A stretch of DNA of 64,000 bases from Cenococcum geophilum 1.58 (Eukaryota > Ascomycota > Dothideomycetes > Gloniales > Gloniaceae), in contig KV748185.1 of NCBI GenBank assembly GCA_001692895.1, positions 3,046,096-3,110,095 on the forward strand, read 5' to 3'. A program made the position numbers and the translations under genes. Under the pieces are notes generated by a model, which made no database searches, was not told the origin of the DNA, and saw nothing but the letters and a program-made list of their open reading frames with translations. Of the stretch, positions 13,111-26,784 are shown piece by piece. The stretch's first letter is position 1. Each line of letters starts with the position of its first letter.

Positions 13111-13354
13111 GGTTAAGCGAACGGATTTAACTTTGGTTTAGTGTCGGCGCTAGTACTAAGCAAGCTAATAGCGATTTTTTATCCCGGGGATGGAAAATCC
13201 TAATTGGTTAGCAGAAGTTAGGTTCGGCAGAATTTGGCAGAATTTAGTAATATGGCAGAATTTGGTAGAAAGTCGCTATTGCGTATACGTTACGAGTAGT
13301 CTAGAAGACTTAACTTTGGAGTATAGATTAGCCTTCTTTTTAGAGTTGCTCCAG

Positions 13355-13524
13355 TGTCGGAATATTAATCACGTGACGTAGTTACGGGACTACGAAGTAA
13401 GACTAACTGTCTGACCTTAGAGCAACCCCTTTCTTCTAGACAACAATTAACTACCAACTTCAACACCGCATACGTACCACTATAAGTGATATTCGTGCAC
13501 GTTGATAAAGCGAGTATACCGACA
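13355..13524 (+). repeat. Copia 3' LTR
   Basis: This 170-bp LTR runs from TGTCGG to CCGACA and is followed by the TSD tttat at 13525-13529. It is less mutated than the 5' LTR. Confidence 0.92.
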
Positions 13525-16500
13525 TTTATCTCCCTCCTTAAGATCTAGTCCCTTAAATCTCTTAGCATTATAGTACTTTTTTATTCTTTACTATACTACC
13601 TTAGCTGTTTCTATAAGGTCTATATAAAGATTTATTAAACTCTTTATTTTTTACTTAGCTATACTACTTATCTTCTTTACTTATTATAGTAATAATAAGG
13701 TCCTTAGCTTATATCTATAATTTGCCTTAAATAGTAACGTACCTATTCCTTCTTATAGTGTTATATTATATATAAACTATATAACTAGTAATAATAATAT
13801 CTAATTATTCTGTGCATAATTAATATAATACCTTAGATACTATTCTAGTGTCTAATTTAATCTTTTTATTTAACCGTCTGTTTATAAATAATATATAGTA
13901 GAAGTTACTGCTTAAACTCCTTACTCTATTAAGAATACTTCCTAGAATACTACTATAAATCTTAAATCTCTATCTAATATAATTTTACTTAGTGCCTTAT
14001 ATCTTATAAATACTTCTTTAATATAGATTCTAGTAACATCTTCTGCTAATATTTCTTCTAAATATGCTATAAAGTATCCCCATTTTATAAGCTTGTCTAT
14101 TATTACTAAGATCGCGTTATAATCTTATTTAGTAATAGAATCTTTTAACTTTAGTAACTTAATAATAAAGTCCTATAATATAACCTCCTATAGTCTCTCT
14201 AGTATTTTAATAGGTTATAGTTCTTTATATAGCTTATACCTTATTAGTTTATTCCTTTAATAATCTAAATATTCTTTTATAACTTACCTAGCTAGTCCCT
14301 AAATTCCATTAATAATATACTCCTCTTAAAGTCTTAACACTAAGCCTATAGCTCCGTTATGCCCTTAAGTTAGTCCTTTATAAAATAACTTAACAAACTC
14401 CTTTATAATAGATCTTAGTATATATGTTACTTTTTAATTTTTATACTACTCTAAGTCTAAATCCTCTATTTATATATCTAGGATCTTTTATATTTAATTA
14501 CTCTTTAGTAATTTATAGATCTTCTCTTCTTATATTACTGCGATTTTTTAAATAATTATATCTAATTAGTTTATCTATATTCCTTCGCAATAAAGCTCCT
14601 AATAGCTTTTCATTATCTTATAGTTTAGCTTTTCTACTTAGAGCATCCGCTTATATATTTTTTATACCCTTAGTATACTAAATTTCGAAATAGTATTTTA
14701 TAAGTATCTCTACCTATCTAACTTATCTATAATTAAGTTCTTTTATTATTAGAAACCCTATAAGGTTCTTATAATCCGTCTTAACTATAAATAGTTTTTC
14801 TATACCTTATAAGAATAATCTCTATTTCTTTAGTACTATAACTATACCTAATAACTCCTTATTATAGATATTATAGTTTAGTTCCGGTAGTATTATCTTT
14901 TAACTATAGTATACTACTAGGTGCCATCTATCTTTATATTTCTATAGAAAGTACGCTTCTAGTATATAGTCTAATATATATATTTTAACTACTGTCTCTA
15001 ACTATAGCTAATAGATTTTAAGAACTGGCTCCTAGGTAAACAACTATTTAACTCTCTTAAATAGTTCCCTTTGTTCCTCTCCCTATACCTATAGTTCTTC
15101 CTTCTTTATTAATTTTATAAATGGCTTAACACTCTTTAACTATTAAGCTATAAACCTTCTACAGTAGTTACAGAACCCTAAAAATAACCTTAACTATATT
15201 ATATTTTCTAGTTCTTACCAATTTACTATAGCCTTAATCTTCTTTAGATCTATACTAAGTTAGCCTAGTTTAATAATAAATTTAATAAAATCTATCTTCT
15301 TAGTAAAGAATTTATATTTCTTAATTACTACTAGCATCTATTCTTCTTATAGTCTCTTTAAGACCTATTTAACGTATTCTCTCTATTCTTCCTTACTTAT
15401 TAAGTAGATAATAATATCGTTAAGGTATACTATAACGAATTTATCTAAGTATTCTCTTAATATATTATTAATACGCTTTTAAAACGTTGCTAGTGCGTTT
15501 ATAAGCCCAAATTATATAACTAGTGGTTTATATAGTCCTTCCTTTAACCTAAAAGCTGCTTTCTATTTATCGCCTTCCTTAATTCTAATCTAATAGTACG
15601 CCTATCTTAGATCTATCTTTATAAAGATTTATACATTACCAATTCTATCTTAAATTTCGCTAATTAAGGGTAAAGGATACCTATCCTTTCTAATAATGCT
15701 ATTTAACTATCTATAGTTAATACATAGCCTAAGTTTTCTATTCTTCTTTAGTATAAATAGTACTAGATATCCTACTAATAACTGCAATAGTCTAATATAT
15801 CCCTTTTAAAGGTTTTCCTAGATAAACTCCTTAAGTGCCTATAACTCTTTTTCTATTAACTTATAAGTTAGGTAGAACCTTAGACTTATTTCTAGTTCTA
15901 ACTCTATCTTATAGTCCTATACTATATAATCTAATAGCTTTTTACTTTTTAGTAACTATAGCTTCTTACTATACTTATAGTATCTCTTTAATATATAAAT
16001 TAATCTTTAATTAGTCTCCTTATATATCGCTCTAACTTAGTATTATACTAACTTAGTTTGTTATTATATCTTATATTATTATATATCTCTAATATTAACT
16101 TAAACTATAACCCAATTAATCCTTAAATTATATTCCTATAACTAAGGTATTTCTAATACTACCTTATTATTCCCTAATAGTAATATATTAAAAGACATCT
16201 TAACTTATTTCCCTTTAATAGTTATCTAAATTAGTCCCGTTTTAAGATTAATAATACCTCCTCTATAGGCTATTAGATCTCCTAAAATTGTTACTAATAG
16301 ATAGGGGTGCTCTTTTTACCTATATAGTAGCCCTATTCTTTTAACTGCTACTAATAAAATATAGTTTTATATCGCTCTACTATCTGCTAATACTTTAAAC
16401 TATTAATCTTACTAATTAACTCTTAAATTTAGGTGTTGTTCTTAAATTCCTTTAAGGGTCTAAGGCTCTACTACTAGCTCCCTTTAGTCTTATAGGCCTC

Positions 16501-17328
16501 TACTTTTTCTAACTATTAGCTGTTTAATCCTTATATACTTAACTTATTCTTTAGCCAATGCTTAGTCCGTTTTTTATCTTTAATATACTATAGACAGGTA
16601 TTCTCTAGACATTCCTACCATTATTATCTATTTAGGTATTCTTCCGTAAGGAATCTTCCTAGTTAAAGTATTAAGTCTCCTAACTCCTAAACTTTTACTA
16701 AATACCAGCTATATATATACTTAGCATTCCTATACTATTGCTTATCTAGCGCCTAATATATCCTTATAGGGTATTTCCGGTTTTTCTCTTTTAGATTTTT
16801 ATGCATTTTATATATATCGTCTACGTATATAATCTATAATAGCGTATAGTATACCGCGTGCTTTAGGTTAACTCTTAACTTATTTTTATTCTTAAGTTTA
16901 AACCTTTATCGCGTTAATCTAAATATTGCGACTTTATTTGTAGGTACTAAGACGCGTCTCTTACTTCTCTAGTCCTCTAATTATTCCTCTAGATTCTTTA
17001 ATATTATAATTAAGGCTCCCTTAATATAATTTATCGCTTTTTCCGTAATTAGGTAGTCTTAGATAACTCTTTCGTTTAACTATATATAGAAATCTTCCTA
17101 CTTATTATTATGCCTTTACCTATACCACTTTTAATATAGCTGCTAGAGTGTATACGGCTTATCCGTAAGGAAGTATCTTCTTATTACTGCGTTATAATAG
17201 CCTTTTATATATTGTTTCTTAAACCTAGTTAAAATCCCTAAATCCTCTTTATTTTCTAGTTTGGTAAGCTACTTAGCTCTTAATATGCCTATTCTTAGCC
17301 TATTAATAATTCTTTATATAGGTACTTT

Positions 17329-17753
17329 TGTAACGGACCTTATAGCAGTAACTACGGTAGGTTCTATTAATAGGCTAGGTGTATAGGAAATGCAAAAATA
17401 GTAGTTAACAACGTAATAATAACTGGTGGAGTGGTTGCCTAATAGATTAACTCTAATTATATTCTGAGAATTACTATAAGAAAGGAACTATATAGGTAGG
17501 GATTAAGGGTCCTTAAATATACAACCGTACTTCTATAAAATCCTTTTTATATATAATATATATATTATATATAAGGTATATAAGTTCCTCTTATTCCTCT
17601 TATTTAATATATAGCATATTATATAACCTTAGTTACTATTCCTTATTATATAGTTCTATGGGTTCCATTCTAGACCGTGCCTATATTAACTAACTAGCTT
17701 TCTCCAACTCTTCTCTAAGTAGTTATAGTATTATATTTAAAGCGTTTATAACA
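17329..17753 (-). repeat. Gypsy-3 3' LTR
   Basis: This 425-bp LTR begins on the plus strand with TGTAACGGACC and ends at ...ttataaca. The inner side continues into a pyrimidine-rich strand, the complement of the polypurine tract. Confidence 0.88.
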
Positions 17754-18420
17754 CTATTTCCCTTCTCTTTATCTTTGTTCTTGAAAATACCTAGTATCTC
17801 TAAGTTATTTACTAGAGGTATAATATCCGTCTAATTAATTTAGTTAATATCGTTACTTATAACCTAAAGCCTCTTCTTCTTTATACGCGCAACGTTGTGC
17901 CCACACTATTACTATAATATTATTACTTAGTAAAATAATACTATCTCTATATTCTTGTTGTGCGAAAAAAGGGTTAGTATATATCGCGTTAGCAAGTCCT
18001 TTATCTTAGTAACCCTCTTTTTATTTAGAGTGCACTAAAGCAAATATTTAATTATTTTATAATATTTGCTCTACTTCTAACGCTAAGTATACGCGTCCTA
18101 TAACTCTTAATAGTCTCTAAGTTCCCTAAGTAATTTATTATAGGGTTTTATATTTAATCTACTACTATAAAGCTTAATAGTAACCTAGCGCAGGCCCTTA
18201 TAAAGCTTAAGCGTTCTTAAGATACGGAATAGAAGGCCCTAGACGCCCACATTACGGCATCTACCCATTTACTTTGTCTTAAAAAAGTTCGCGAGAAGGT
18301 TTATTTTAAGGAGTGGAAACTTATAAAATAAGGTTTATAGGAACTTAGTAATAAAAAACGGATTCTCTTCTAATAGAGAAGGAAATAACTCTAAGTAGTT
18401 CGGCAGTCGCTCTTTCTAAG
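17754..18420 (+). other. Possible antisense frame at the 3' end of Gypsy-3
   Basis: On the strand opposite to the Gypsy-3 genes, between its LTR and chromodomain, a frame can be read through TAA/TAG codons. Its end (about 18160-18350) gives a basic helical segment with LKKVREKVYFKE and KQGLQEL. The matching region of Gypsy-2 (about 4380-4620) gives LKKVYKKVYFKE and EQGLQEL. The two copies differ strongly in base sequence over about 18180-18290 yet keep this amino-acid pattern. A 1-bp loss near 18357 shifts the frame after it. Stops made by RIP carry little frame information, so this is suggestive only. Confidence 0.35.
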
Positions 18421-19664
18421 TCCCCCTTAGGTAACTTATTCTTTAGCGATTCTTCTTTATTAATATTACCTAACCTTTTCTCTTTTAATACTCCTGTACC
18501 TTTTCTATAGCGTTCTTTAGGTTCTCTAATAGCTTCTAGGTAATCTTGTTATAGCCTATTTACTTTACTTTATACTATATATTATTATCTACGTCCTTAT
18601 AACTAATAATCTTTAAAACTTACTATTTGTTTTCCTCTTATCCTCTATATATATCTGCTTTATAAACTAGTGGCTTAATATTCCTATATACTAGCTCTAG
18701 CATTATAATATACTATATAGGGTAGATCTTTATCCTAGCTAGTAGGTTTAACTTAAATATAACTAGTAAAATTTTTTATATAATTTTAAAAGGTCCTAGT
18801 CTAACGTGGTCTAACTTCTTACTTAATCGTTAACTTTTAAAATTTTTGTGTAGTAGCTATACTTTATCTCCCTCCTTAAGATCTAGTCCCTTAGATCTCT
18901 TAGCATTATAGTACCTTTTTATTCTTTGCTATACTACCTTAGCCGTTTCTATAAGGTCTATATAAAGATTTATTAAATTCTTTATTCTTTATTTAGCTAT
19001 ATTACTTATCTTCTTTACTTAATGTGGTAATAATAAGATTCTTAGCTTATATCTATAATTCGCCTTAAATAGTAACGTGCCTATTCCTTCTTATAGTGTT
19101 ATATTATATATAAACTATATAACTAGTAATAGTAATACCTAATTATTCTGCGCATAATTAATATAATGCCTTAGATACTATTCTAGTGTCTAATTTAATC
19201 TTTCCGTTTAACCGTCTATCTATAGATAATATACGGTAGAAGTTACTGCTTAAACTCCTTACTCTACTAAGAATACTTCCTAAAATACTACTATAAATCT
19301 TAAATCTCTATCTAATATAATCTTGCTTAGTACTCTATATCTTATAAATACTTCTTTAATATAAATTCTAGCAATATTTTCTGCTAATATTTCTTCTAAA
19401 TATGCTATAAAGTATCCCTACTTTATAAGCTTATCTACTATTACTAAGATCGCGTTATAGTCTTATCCGGTAATAGGATCTCTTAACTTTAGTAATTTAA
19501 TAATAAAGTCCTATAATATAACCTTCTATAGTCTCTCTAGTATTTTAATAGGTTATAGCTCTCTATATAGCTTATACCTTATTAGTTTATTTCTTTAGTA
19601 ATCTAAATATTCTTTTATAACTTACCTAGCTAGTCCCTAGATTCTATTAATAATATACTCCTTT

Positions 19665-21563
19665 GTATCTATGCTCAGCTTAGACCTAAGTGGAGCCTTT
19701 GACAACGTATCGTATGAGAGACTCCTATAGATCCTAAGAAAGAAGGGTCTACTAGAATGGATAGTTAAGTTTACACAAGCCTTTCTAACAGGGCGCACCA
19801 CTAAGATAGTGTTCGAGGGCTACGAAAGCGAATTAATACCAACACCTATAGGCATCCCATAGGGGTCGCCCCTGTCGCCAATCCTGTTCTTATTCTTCAT
19901 ATCTAAGCTACTAGAGATATTTAAGAGCAACCAGGAAATAGTAGCCTTAGGATTTATAGACGACATAAACCTAATTATATAGGGAAATATAGCAGCAGAA
20001 AACTGCACCAGACTAAACCAGGCGCACGACAGGTGCGTCACATGGGCAAAACGGCATGGCGCTAAATTTGCACCAGATAAATACCAGCTTATCCATTTTA
20101 TAAGGAAAAGGAGGGCGAATAATAACCTAGCGTTAATAGTAAGCATCTAGGGCTACAAAGTAAAACCAGAAGCCACCTTTAAGGTCCTAGGGGTATAGGT
20201 AGACGCTAGACTAAACTGGAATACGTATATTACATAGGCGACTCACAGGGGAGCAGCAGCATTCGCAGCGATATCGCGTATCGCAGCCTTAACCTGGGGA
20301 CCCTCATTTAGACGCACACGACTACTATATACAGCTGTAGTAAGGCCAATAATGCTATACGGCGCCTAGATCTGGGGCGTGGACCTAAAAGGTAAGCCAC
20401 TAGTAAAAAGCTCCCTAGAGCCACTAGTTAAACTATAAAACTAATGCCTACGTAGAATTATAGGGGCCTATAAGAGGACACTATATGCTGCACTAGAACG
20501 CGAAGTAGTAGTACCTCTACTAGATATATATATAGACACAATTGCTATATAAAGAGCAGCTATAGTATAAGACCACCTAGTGGAGAAGAATATATGCTAA
20601 ACACTTAATTGTATACGAGGAGTAAGGGCCCCCTAGAGGGGCAACGCGCCCAAGCTTATAAGCTAGGAAGCCCTTTGCCTACATGCGGTAGAGAAAGAAT
20701 AGGAAATATAGGAGCTACTATAATACTAAGTAGAGACCCAGCGCCACGCCGGCGGAGTGCTACTACGGCAGCAGAGGATAGGAGGCCACTAGCATAAGTA
20801 GAGATCCACTATATGCATCGCAAGATGGGTAGATATTAAGTGGAACTAATAATGGAAGAAGGCGGCAAAAACATAGAGGGTAGCCATATAGATCACCCCA
20901 TGGACGATATTAACTCTCCCCCTATACAAAGGATAGATGAAGGCAGAATTTACGGCCGCCTTCCTACTAAGGATAGAGGTCCTAGGGCTAAATGCATGGC
21001 TAGTAAGCATCTATGTCCTAAATATTACGCTATACTATACGTGCGGATGGCCTATATAGTTAGTACGCTATATACTACTATTCTGCAACTAACGCACTGC
21101 AAAAGACCAGTTGTTCGCTAGAGTAGGCATAAATAATATTACCCGAATGCTCTCTATAAGTAGGGGTCTATATAAAGCAGCACAATAGCTTATAAGCTAA
21201 GGAGTTCTTTAGTAGTTCTAGATAGCAAATAAGATCCAGTAGGAGGACACTAAAGGATACGCCCCCTTTTAGTCCCTTAGAGACTGGACACCCCCTACCT
21301 AGTTAAAGGTAGCACGCCGGCGAATCACCAAACCCTTCCACTACCCCCTAGATCTTCCAAGACACCTTGGAAGTATAGTATATAAGGTAGACATTATATA
21401 AAGGTACACAGGCTAGGCGAAGGCGGAGCGCGTAAGACTAGCTAAAAGGATATACCTAGGTTTTCCCCCCTAGGGGGTTTTTCCTATATATAGAAGGTAG
21501 AAGCCTGTATGGACCTAAAAAAAAAGGGGACCGAATCGGGCGATAAATAGAATTAATAATAAT
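19665..21563 (+). mobile_element. 5'-truncated Tad-like LINE in Gypsy-3
   Basis: This 1.9-kb LINE 3' part is flanked by a 16-bp TSD (aataatatactccttt at 19649-19664 and 21564-21579). It begins inside reverse transcriptase motif A and ends in a short AATA/TAA-type tail after a gaccgaatcgggcg block. The same block type closes the LINE at 29531-35140. Truncation at the 5' end is usual for LINE copies. RIP damage is light here. Confidence 0.9.
19668..21110 (+). pseudogene. LINE ORF2 fragment (reverse transcriptase C-terminal part)
   Basis: This is a partial reverse transcriptase, truncated at its start and cut by TAG/TAA codons. Motif A reads LSLDLSGAFDNV at about 19674-19710. The catalytic motif reads FIDDINLI at about 19953-19976, with both Asp kept. 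A thumb region with KYQLIHFIRKR follows. A second-half block contains YTAVVRPIMLYGA near 20330-20370. A terminal Cys/His motif of the fungal LINE type (CGWP...LLFC) lies around 21040-21090, in a shifted frame. It is related to 33000-34700 but far less mutated. Confidence 0.85.
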
Positions 21564-24500
21564 AATAATATACTCCTTTTAAAGTCTTAACACTAAGCCT
21601 ATAGCTCCGTTATATCCTTAAGTTAGTCCTTTATAAAATAACTTAATAAACTCCTTTATAATAGCTCTTGGTATATATATTACTTCTTAATTTTTATACT
21701 ACTCTAAGTCTAGATCCTTTATTTATATATCTAGGATCTTTTATATCTAATTACTTTTTAATAATTTATGGGTCTTCTCTTCTTATATTGCTATAATCTT
21801 TAGATAATTATACCTAATTTATTTATTTATATCCCTTCGCAATAAAGCCCCTAATAGCTTTTTATTATTTTATAGTTTAGCCCTTCTACTTAAAGCGTCT
21901 GCTTGTATATTCTCTATACCCTTAGTATATTAAATCTTAAAATAGTATTCTATAAGCATTTCTGCCTATCTAACCTATTTATAATTAAGTTCTTTTATTA
22001 TTAGGAACCCCATTAGATTCTTATAATCTATTTTAACTATAAATAGTTTTTCTATACCTTATAAGAATAATCTCTATTCCCTTAATACTATAACTATACC
22101 TAATAATTCCTTATTATAGATATTATAGTTCAGTTCTAGTAGTATTATCTTTTAACTATAATATACTACTAGGTGCTATTTATCTTTATATTTCTATAGA
22201 AAGCACGCTTTTAGTATATAGTCTAATACATCTATCTCTAACCGTAGTTAATAGATCTTAAGAACTAGCTCCTAGGTAAACAACTGTTTAATCTTCTTAA
22301 ATAGTTCCTTTTATTCCTCTCCCTATACCCATAGTTTTTCTTTCTTTATTAATCTTATAAGTAGCTTAATATCCTTTAACCATTAAGCTATAAACCTTTT
22401 ATAGTAATTGCAGAACCCTAAAAATAACCTTAACTACGTTATATTTTCTAGTTCTTACCAATTTACTATAGCCTTAATCTTTTTTAAATCTATACTAAGT
22501 TAGCCTAGTTTAATAATAAATTTAATAAAATCTGTCTTCCTAGTAAAGAATTTATATTTCTTAATTGCTACTAGTATCTATTCTTCTTATAGTCTCTTTA
22601 AGACCTATTTAACGTATTCTCCATATTCTTCCTTATTTATTAAGTAGATAATAATATTATTAAGATATACTATAACAAATTTATCTAAGTATTCTCTTAA
22701 TATATTGTTAATACGCTTCTAAAACGTTACTAGTGCGTTTATAAGCCTAAATTATATAACTAGTAGTTTATATAGTCCTTCCTTTAACCTAAAAGCTGCC
22801 TTCNATTNNTNNCCTTCCTTAATTCTAATNTAATAGTACGCCNATCTNAGATCTATCTTTATAAAGATTTATGCGTTACTAATCCTATCTTAGATTTCGC
22901 TAATTAAGGGTAAAGGATACCTATCCTTCCTAGTAATGCTGTTTAACTATCTATAGTTAATATATAGCCTTAGTTTTCTATTCTTCTTTAGTATAAATAG
23001 TACTAGATAACCTACTAATAACTATAATAGTCTAATATACCCTTTTCGAAGATTTGCCTAGACAAACTCCTTAAGTGCCTATAACTTTTTTTTCCGTTAA
23101 CTTATAAGTTAAGTAGAACCTTAAACTTATTCCTAATTCTAGCTCTATCTTATAGTCCTATACTATATAATCTAATAGCTTTTTACTTTCTAGTAACTAT
23201 AGCTTCTTACTATACTTATAGTATCTCTTTAGTATATAGCTTAATCCCTAATTAGTCTCCTTATATATCGCTCTAACTTAGTACTATACTAACTTAGTTT
23301 ATTATTATATTTTANGNCNTTANNTATCTNTAATATTAACCTAANNNNTAANCTAATTAATCTTTAGATTATATTNNTNTAACTAAGGCATTNCTANTAC
23401 TNCCTTATTATTCCCTAATNGTAATATATTAAAANATATCTTAACTTATCTCCCTTTAATGGTTATCTAAATTAGTCCTATTTTAAGATTAATAATGCCT
23501 CCTCTATAGGCTATTAGATCTCCTAAAATTATTACTAATAGATAAGGGTGCTCTTTTTGCCTATATAGTAGCCCCATCCTTTTAACTGCTATTAGTAAGA
23601 TATGGTTTTATATTACTTTACTATCTACTAACGCTTTAAACTATTAATCTTACTAATTAACTCGTAAATTTAGGTATTATTCTTAAATTCCTTTAAGGGT
23701 CTAAGGCTTTACTACTAGCTCCCTTTAGTTCTATAGGCCTTTACTTTTCCCAACTATTAGCTACTTAATCCTATTATACTTAGCTTATTCTTTAGCTAAT
23801 ACCTAATTCGCTTTTTGTCTTTAATATACTATAGATAGGTGTTCTCTAAATATTCTTACCATTATTATCCATCTAAGTATTTTTCCGTAAGGAATCTTTT
23901 TAGTTAAAGTATTAAATCTCCTTCCTCTTAAACTTCTACTAGATGCTAACTATATATATACTTAGTATTTCTATACTATTATTTATCTATTATCTAGTAT
24001 ATCCTTATAGAGTATTTCTAATTCTTTTCCTTTAGATTCTTATATATTTTGCATATATTATCCACGTATATAATCTATAATAGTATATAGTATACTAGGT
24101 GCTTTAAGTTAACTCTTAGCTTATTTTTATCCTTAAGTTTAAACCTTTATTATACTAATCTAAATATTACGGCTTTATTTATAGGTACTAAGATACATCT
24201 CTTGCTTCTCTAGTCCTCTAATCGTTTCTTTAGATCCTTTAATATTATAATTAAGGCTCCCTTAATATAATTTATCGCTTTTTCTATAATTAGGTGGTTT
24301 TAGATAACTTTTTTATCTAACTACATATAAAAGTCTTCCCACTTATTATTATATTACTGCCTATACTACTTTTAGTACAGCTATTAGAGTATATACGGTC
24401 TATCCGTAAAGAAGTATCTTCTTATTATTACGTTGTAACAGCCTTTTATATGTCATTCTTTAAACCTAGTAAGAATCCCTAAATCCTCTTTATTTTCTAG

Positions 24501-26784
24501 TTTAGTAAGCTACTTAGCTCTTAGTATACCTATTCTTAGCCTATTAGTAATTCTTTATATAGGTGCTCTATCCCTTATACGACCTAATATGCTAGATCTT
24601 ATATCTAGTTTCTTTTCTTATTATTTACGTCTTATAATTAGATCTTTAAAGTTCTCTTACTTCTTAATCGCCATATTAACTTTTTAATCTTTAGGTTAAA
24701 CACTATATTTACCTAGTAAGTTTTTTAGGTTTATATATCTATCTCCTAGTCTAACTACTATTTATACTATAGATTCTCTAATCTATAAAAAAGCTCCTTA
24801 CCTCTTACTTATAGGTGTCCTAATTTATACTCTAAATTCTTAATCCCTTAGATTCTTTAATCCTAAGCTTACTTTTAACTTAAGTTTAGCTCTAGCCTTA
24901 GTCTAACTAAACTTACTTAGTATTCTTATCTCTTCTTAAGAGTCTTAAATCTTAAGAGTTTTATCTTAAGAGTTTTATACCTTTAGGAAACTTTATTTTA
25001 AGCTTATTTATATATTGCTAAACTAAGCTATTGCTCTATCCTATTAGTTTTCGTCTATTATAGGTCTTTAAGTATACCTTATCTCGTCTTAAGAATCTTA
25101 GTTATCTCTTATCTCATCTTAAGAATCTTAAGCCTTTAGCCTTTTACCTTTATTAAGTAGTAAGCTAGTACTAGCAGTTATCTACTTGCTTAATTATCTC
25201 TAGATATTACTCCTTCCGTCTTATAAAGTAATAGATGCCGTATCTAATAGTGTTATAATACCCGTTACTAAACCTTGCTCTATAGCGGTCTTAGTCTCTA
25301 CTTTTATTATATTATTAAGGTTTAGATACCCCTAGTTAGTTCCTTTACTATCCTTATCGCTATTAATTAATAAGTACTTTAACTCTATTATTATTATTGC
25401 TAATCTTTATTTATATATTACTATAATATCTTAATTTAGCTTATAGCGTTAATTTTATTTTTTATCTAACTCTTTAGTTTCTCTAAGTCCTTTTAACTTT
25501 AGCTCTTATAGCTAATAGCTTATACTATACTTAGCGTCTTTATAAATTTAGTATACGTTATTATAATAAAACGCAAAACTTTTAATTAAATATTCTTTTA
25601 TTCCTTATAGCATACTATTATCCCTCTATATATTTATATTATATACTACTAGTCTAGTTCTCTTTACTACATAATAACTCTAACTACTTTTATAGTCTTT
25701 AGCGAAATAACCCTATTTTCCGTAATTTATATAAGCTCTATCTTTAAACTATTGCTTTTATTATAGAGTCCGCTTAAATATCTTCTACTATTAAGATTCT
25801 TAGTTTAGCCTATACTCCCTAGTCCTATAATTACTTAATCCTTAACCTTTAGGTTTTTATAGTTTCTTACTCTATTTCTTATAGGTTTCTTTAGTACCGC
25901 TTAGGTCTATTAGCTCTACGCTATACTATATTTTCTAATTTAGCTTAGGTTATTGCGTACTTTACGTCTTATATAACTATAGAACTCTATCCTAACCTCT
26001 TTTAGTCTATTCCCTTTAGTAAATCCTATTATTAATCTTTATCGCTTAATTTATTAGTTCCCTTAGGGTATCTGTATCTTCTATTAGAATAATTACGTCC
26101 TAGACTTTAGCCTTAAGTCCTTATTTATACTATACCATAAACACCCTATTATTTTACTTAACTTATATTGCTAATATTTAAAACTATATTATATACTTAA
26201 TTGCTAAGGTTTACTATATAATGTCTTAGAGTTTTCTTTTCGCTATAGTTATTACCTCTAGGTCTCTAAATATTTATATAAGTTGTTCTATAAATCTGTC
26301 CTAGCTTAAAAATATAAACCATACTTCCTAGTTTATAGTTATTATTCTATTTACCTATATTTCTATAAAGTAAGGCTTAAACTATTTAAGTACCCTTTTT
26401 ATTAAGAATAGTCCTGTATACGCTATTTAATCTATAGGTATTACTAGCTTTACTCCTTCCTATACTACCTTAAAGTGCATTTATATAAGGAATCCTTTAA
26501 GCTTTAATCTCTTTTCTAAAAATCTTTTAATTAATGGTAACTTAACCTTTACTATGCCTATCCCGTTAATCTTATTTTTAAGTACTATATTATTTTCTAT
26601 TAACTAGTTAACTATTTCCTATAATTATCCTACTGTTATAGGTTATTGCGAGTTAATATCTACTATACTGGTATCACCCCTTAACCTTAAAGTAGTTGCC
26701 GCCATTAATGGCGTTATAGTAGCTGCTTTTAGTAGTATGTTATTTAACTTCCTATATTTAATACCGTAACTATAGTAGTAATTA

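Larger units (their letters stand above)
7240..13524 (+). mobile_element. Ty1/copia retrotransposon, complete, RIP-mutated
   Basis: This is a full 6.3-kb element inserted in Gypsy-2. It has 170-bp LTRs (7240-7409, 13355-13524) beginning TGTCGG and ending CCGACA, and a 5-bp TSD tttat (7235-7239, 13525-13529). The empty site is seen intact in Gypsy-3 near 18860. The internal order protease, integrase, reverse transcriptase, RNase H is that of copia. The two LTRs differ by about sixteen transitions. The leader carries tandem repeats and a telomere-like tract. Confidence 0.93.
4690..17328 (-). pseudogene. Gypsy-2 pol remnant, in three pieces
   Basis: This is a minus-strand pol pseudogene lying in 4690-5002, 7122-7239 and 13525-17328. 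The gaps are an ORF1-only LINE and a copia element, each with a clear TSD. The chromodomain and integrase end lie at the left; reverse transcriptase is around 15300-15800, read on the complement; the gag-proximal end is at 17328, where Gypsy-3 is inserted. The missing gag is found beyond Gypsy-3 at 27180-29394. Stops are TAA/TAG throughout. Confidence 0.85.
18430..26737 (-). pseudogene. Gypsy-3 gag-pol remnant
   Basis: This minus-strand gag-pol pseudogene is interrupted by a LINE at 19665-21563 within the integrase region. Reading right to left, gag runs from about 26737 to 24560, with a decayed zinc knuckle near 25700-25740. Protease and reverse transcriptase follow (about 23800 to 22400), then RNase H, integrase and the chromodomain (ending about 18430). 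Many TAA/TAG stops occur at likely Gln/Trp codons. Gag resembles 27180-29394 and 44442-46650. Confidence 0.85.

Noticed and set aside
19820..20146. Minus-strand frame of 108 codons
   Set aside because: It lies opposite the LINE reverse transcriptase, whose catalytic motif is on the plus strand.
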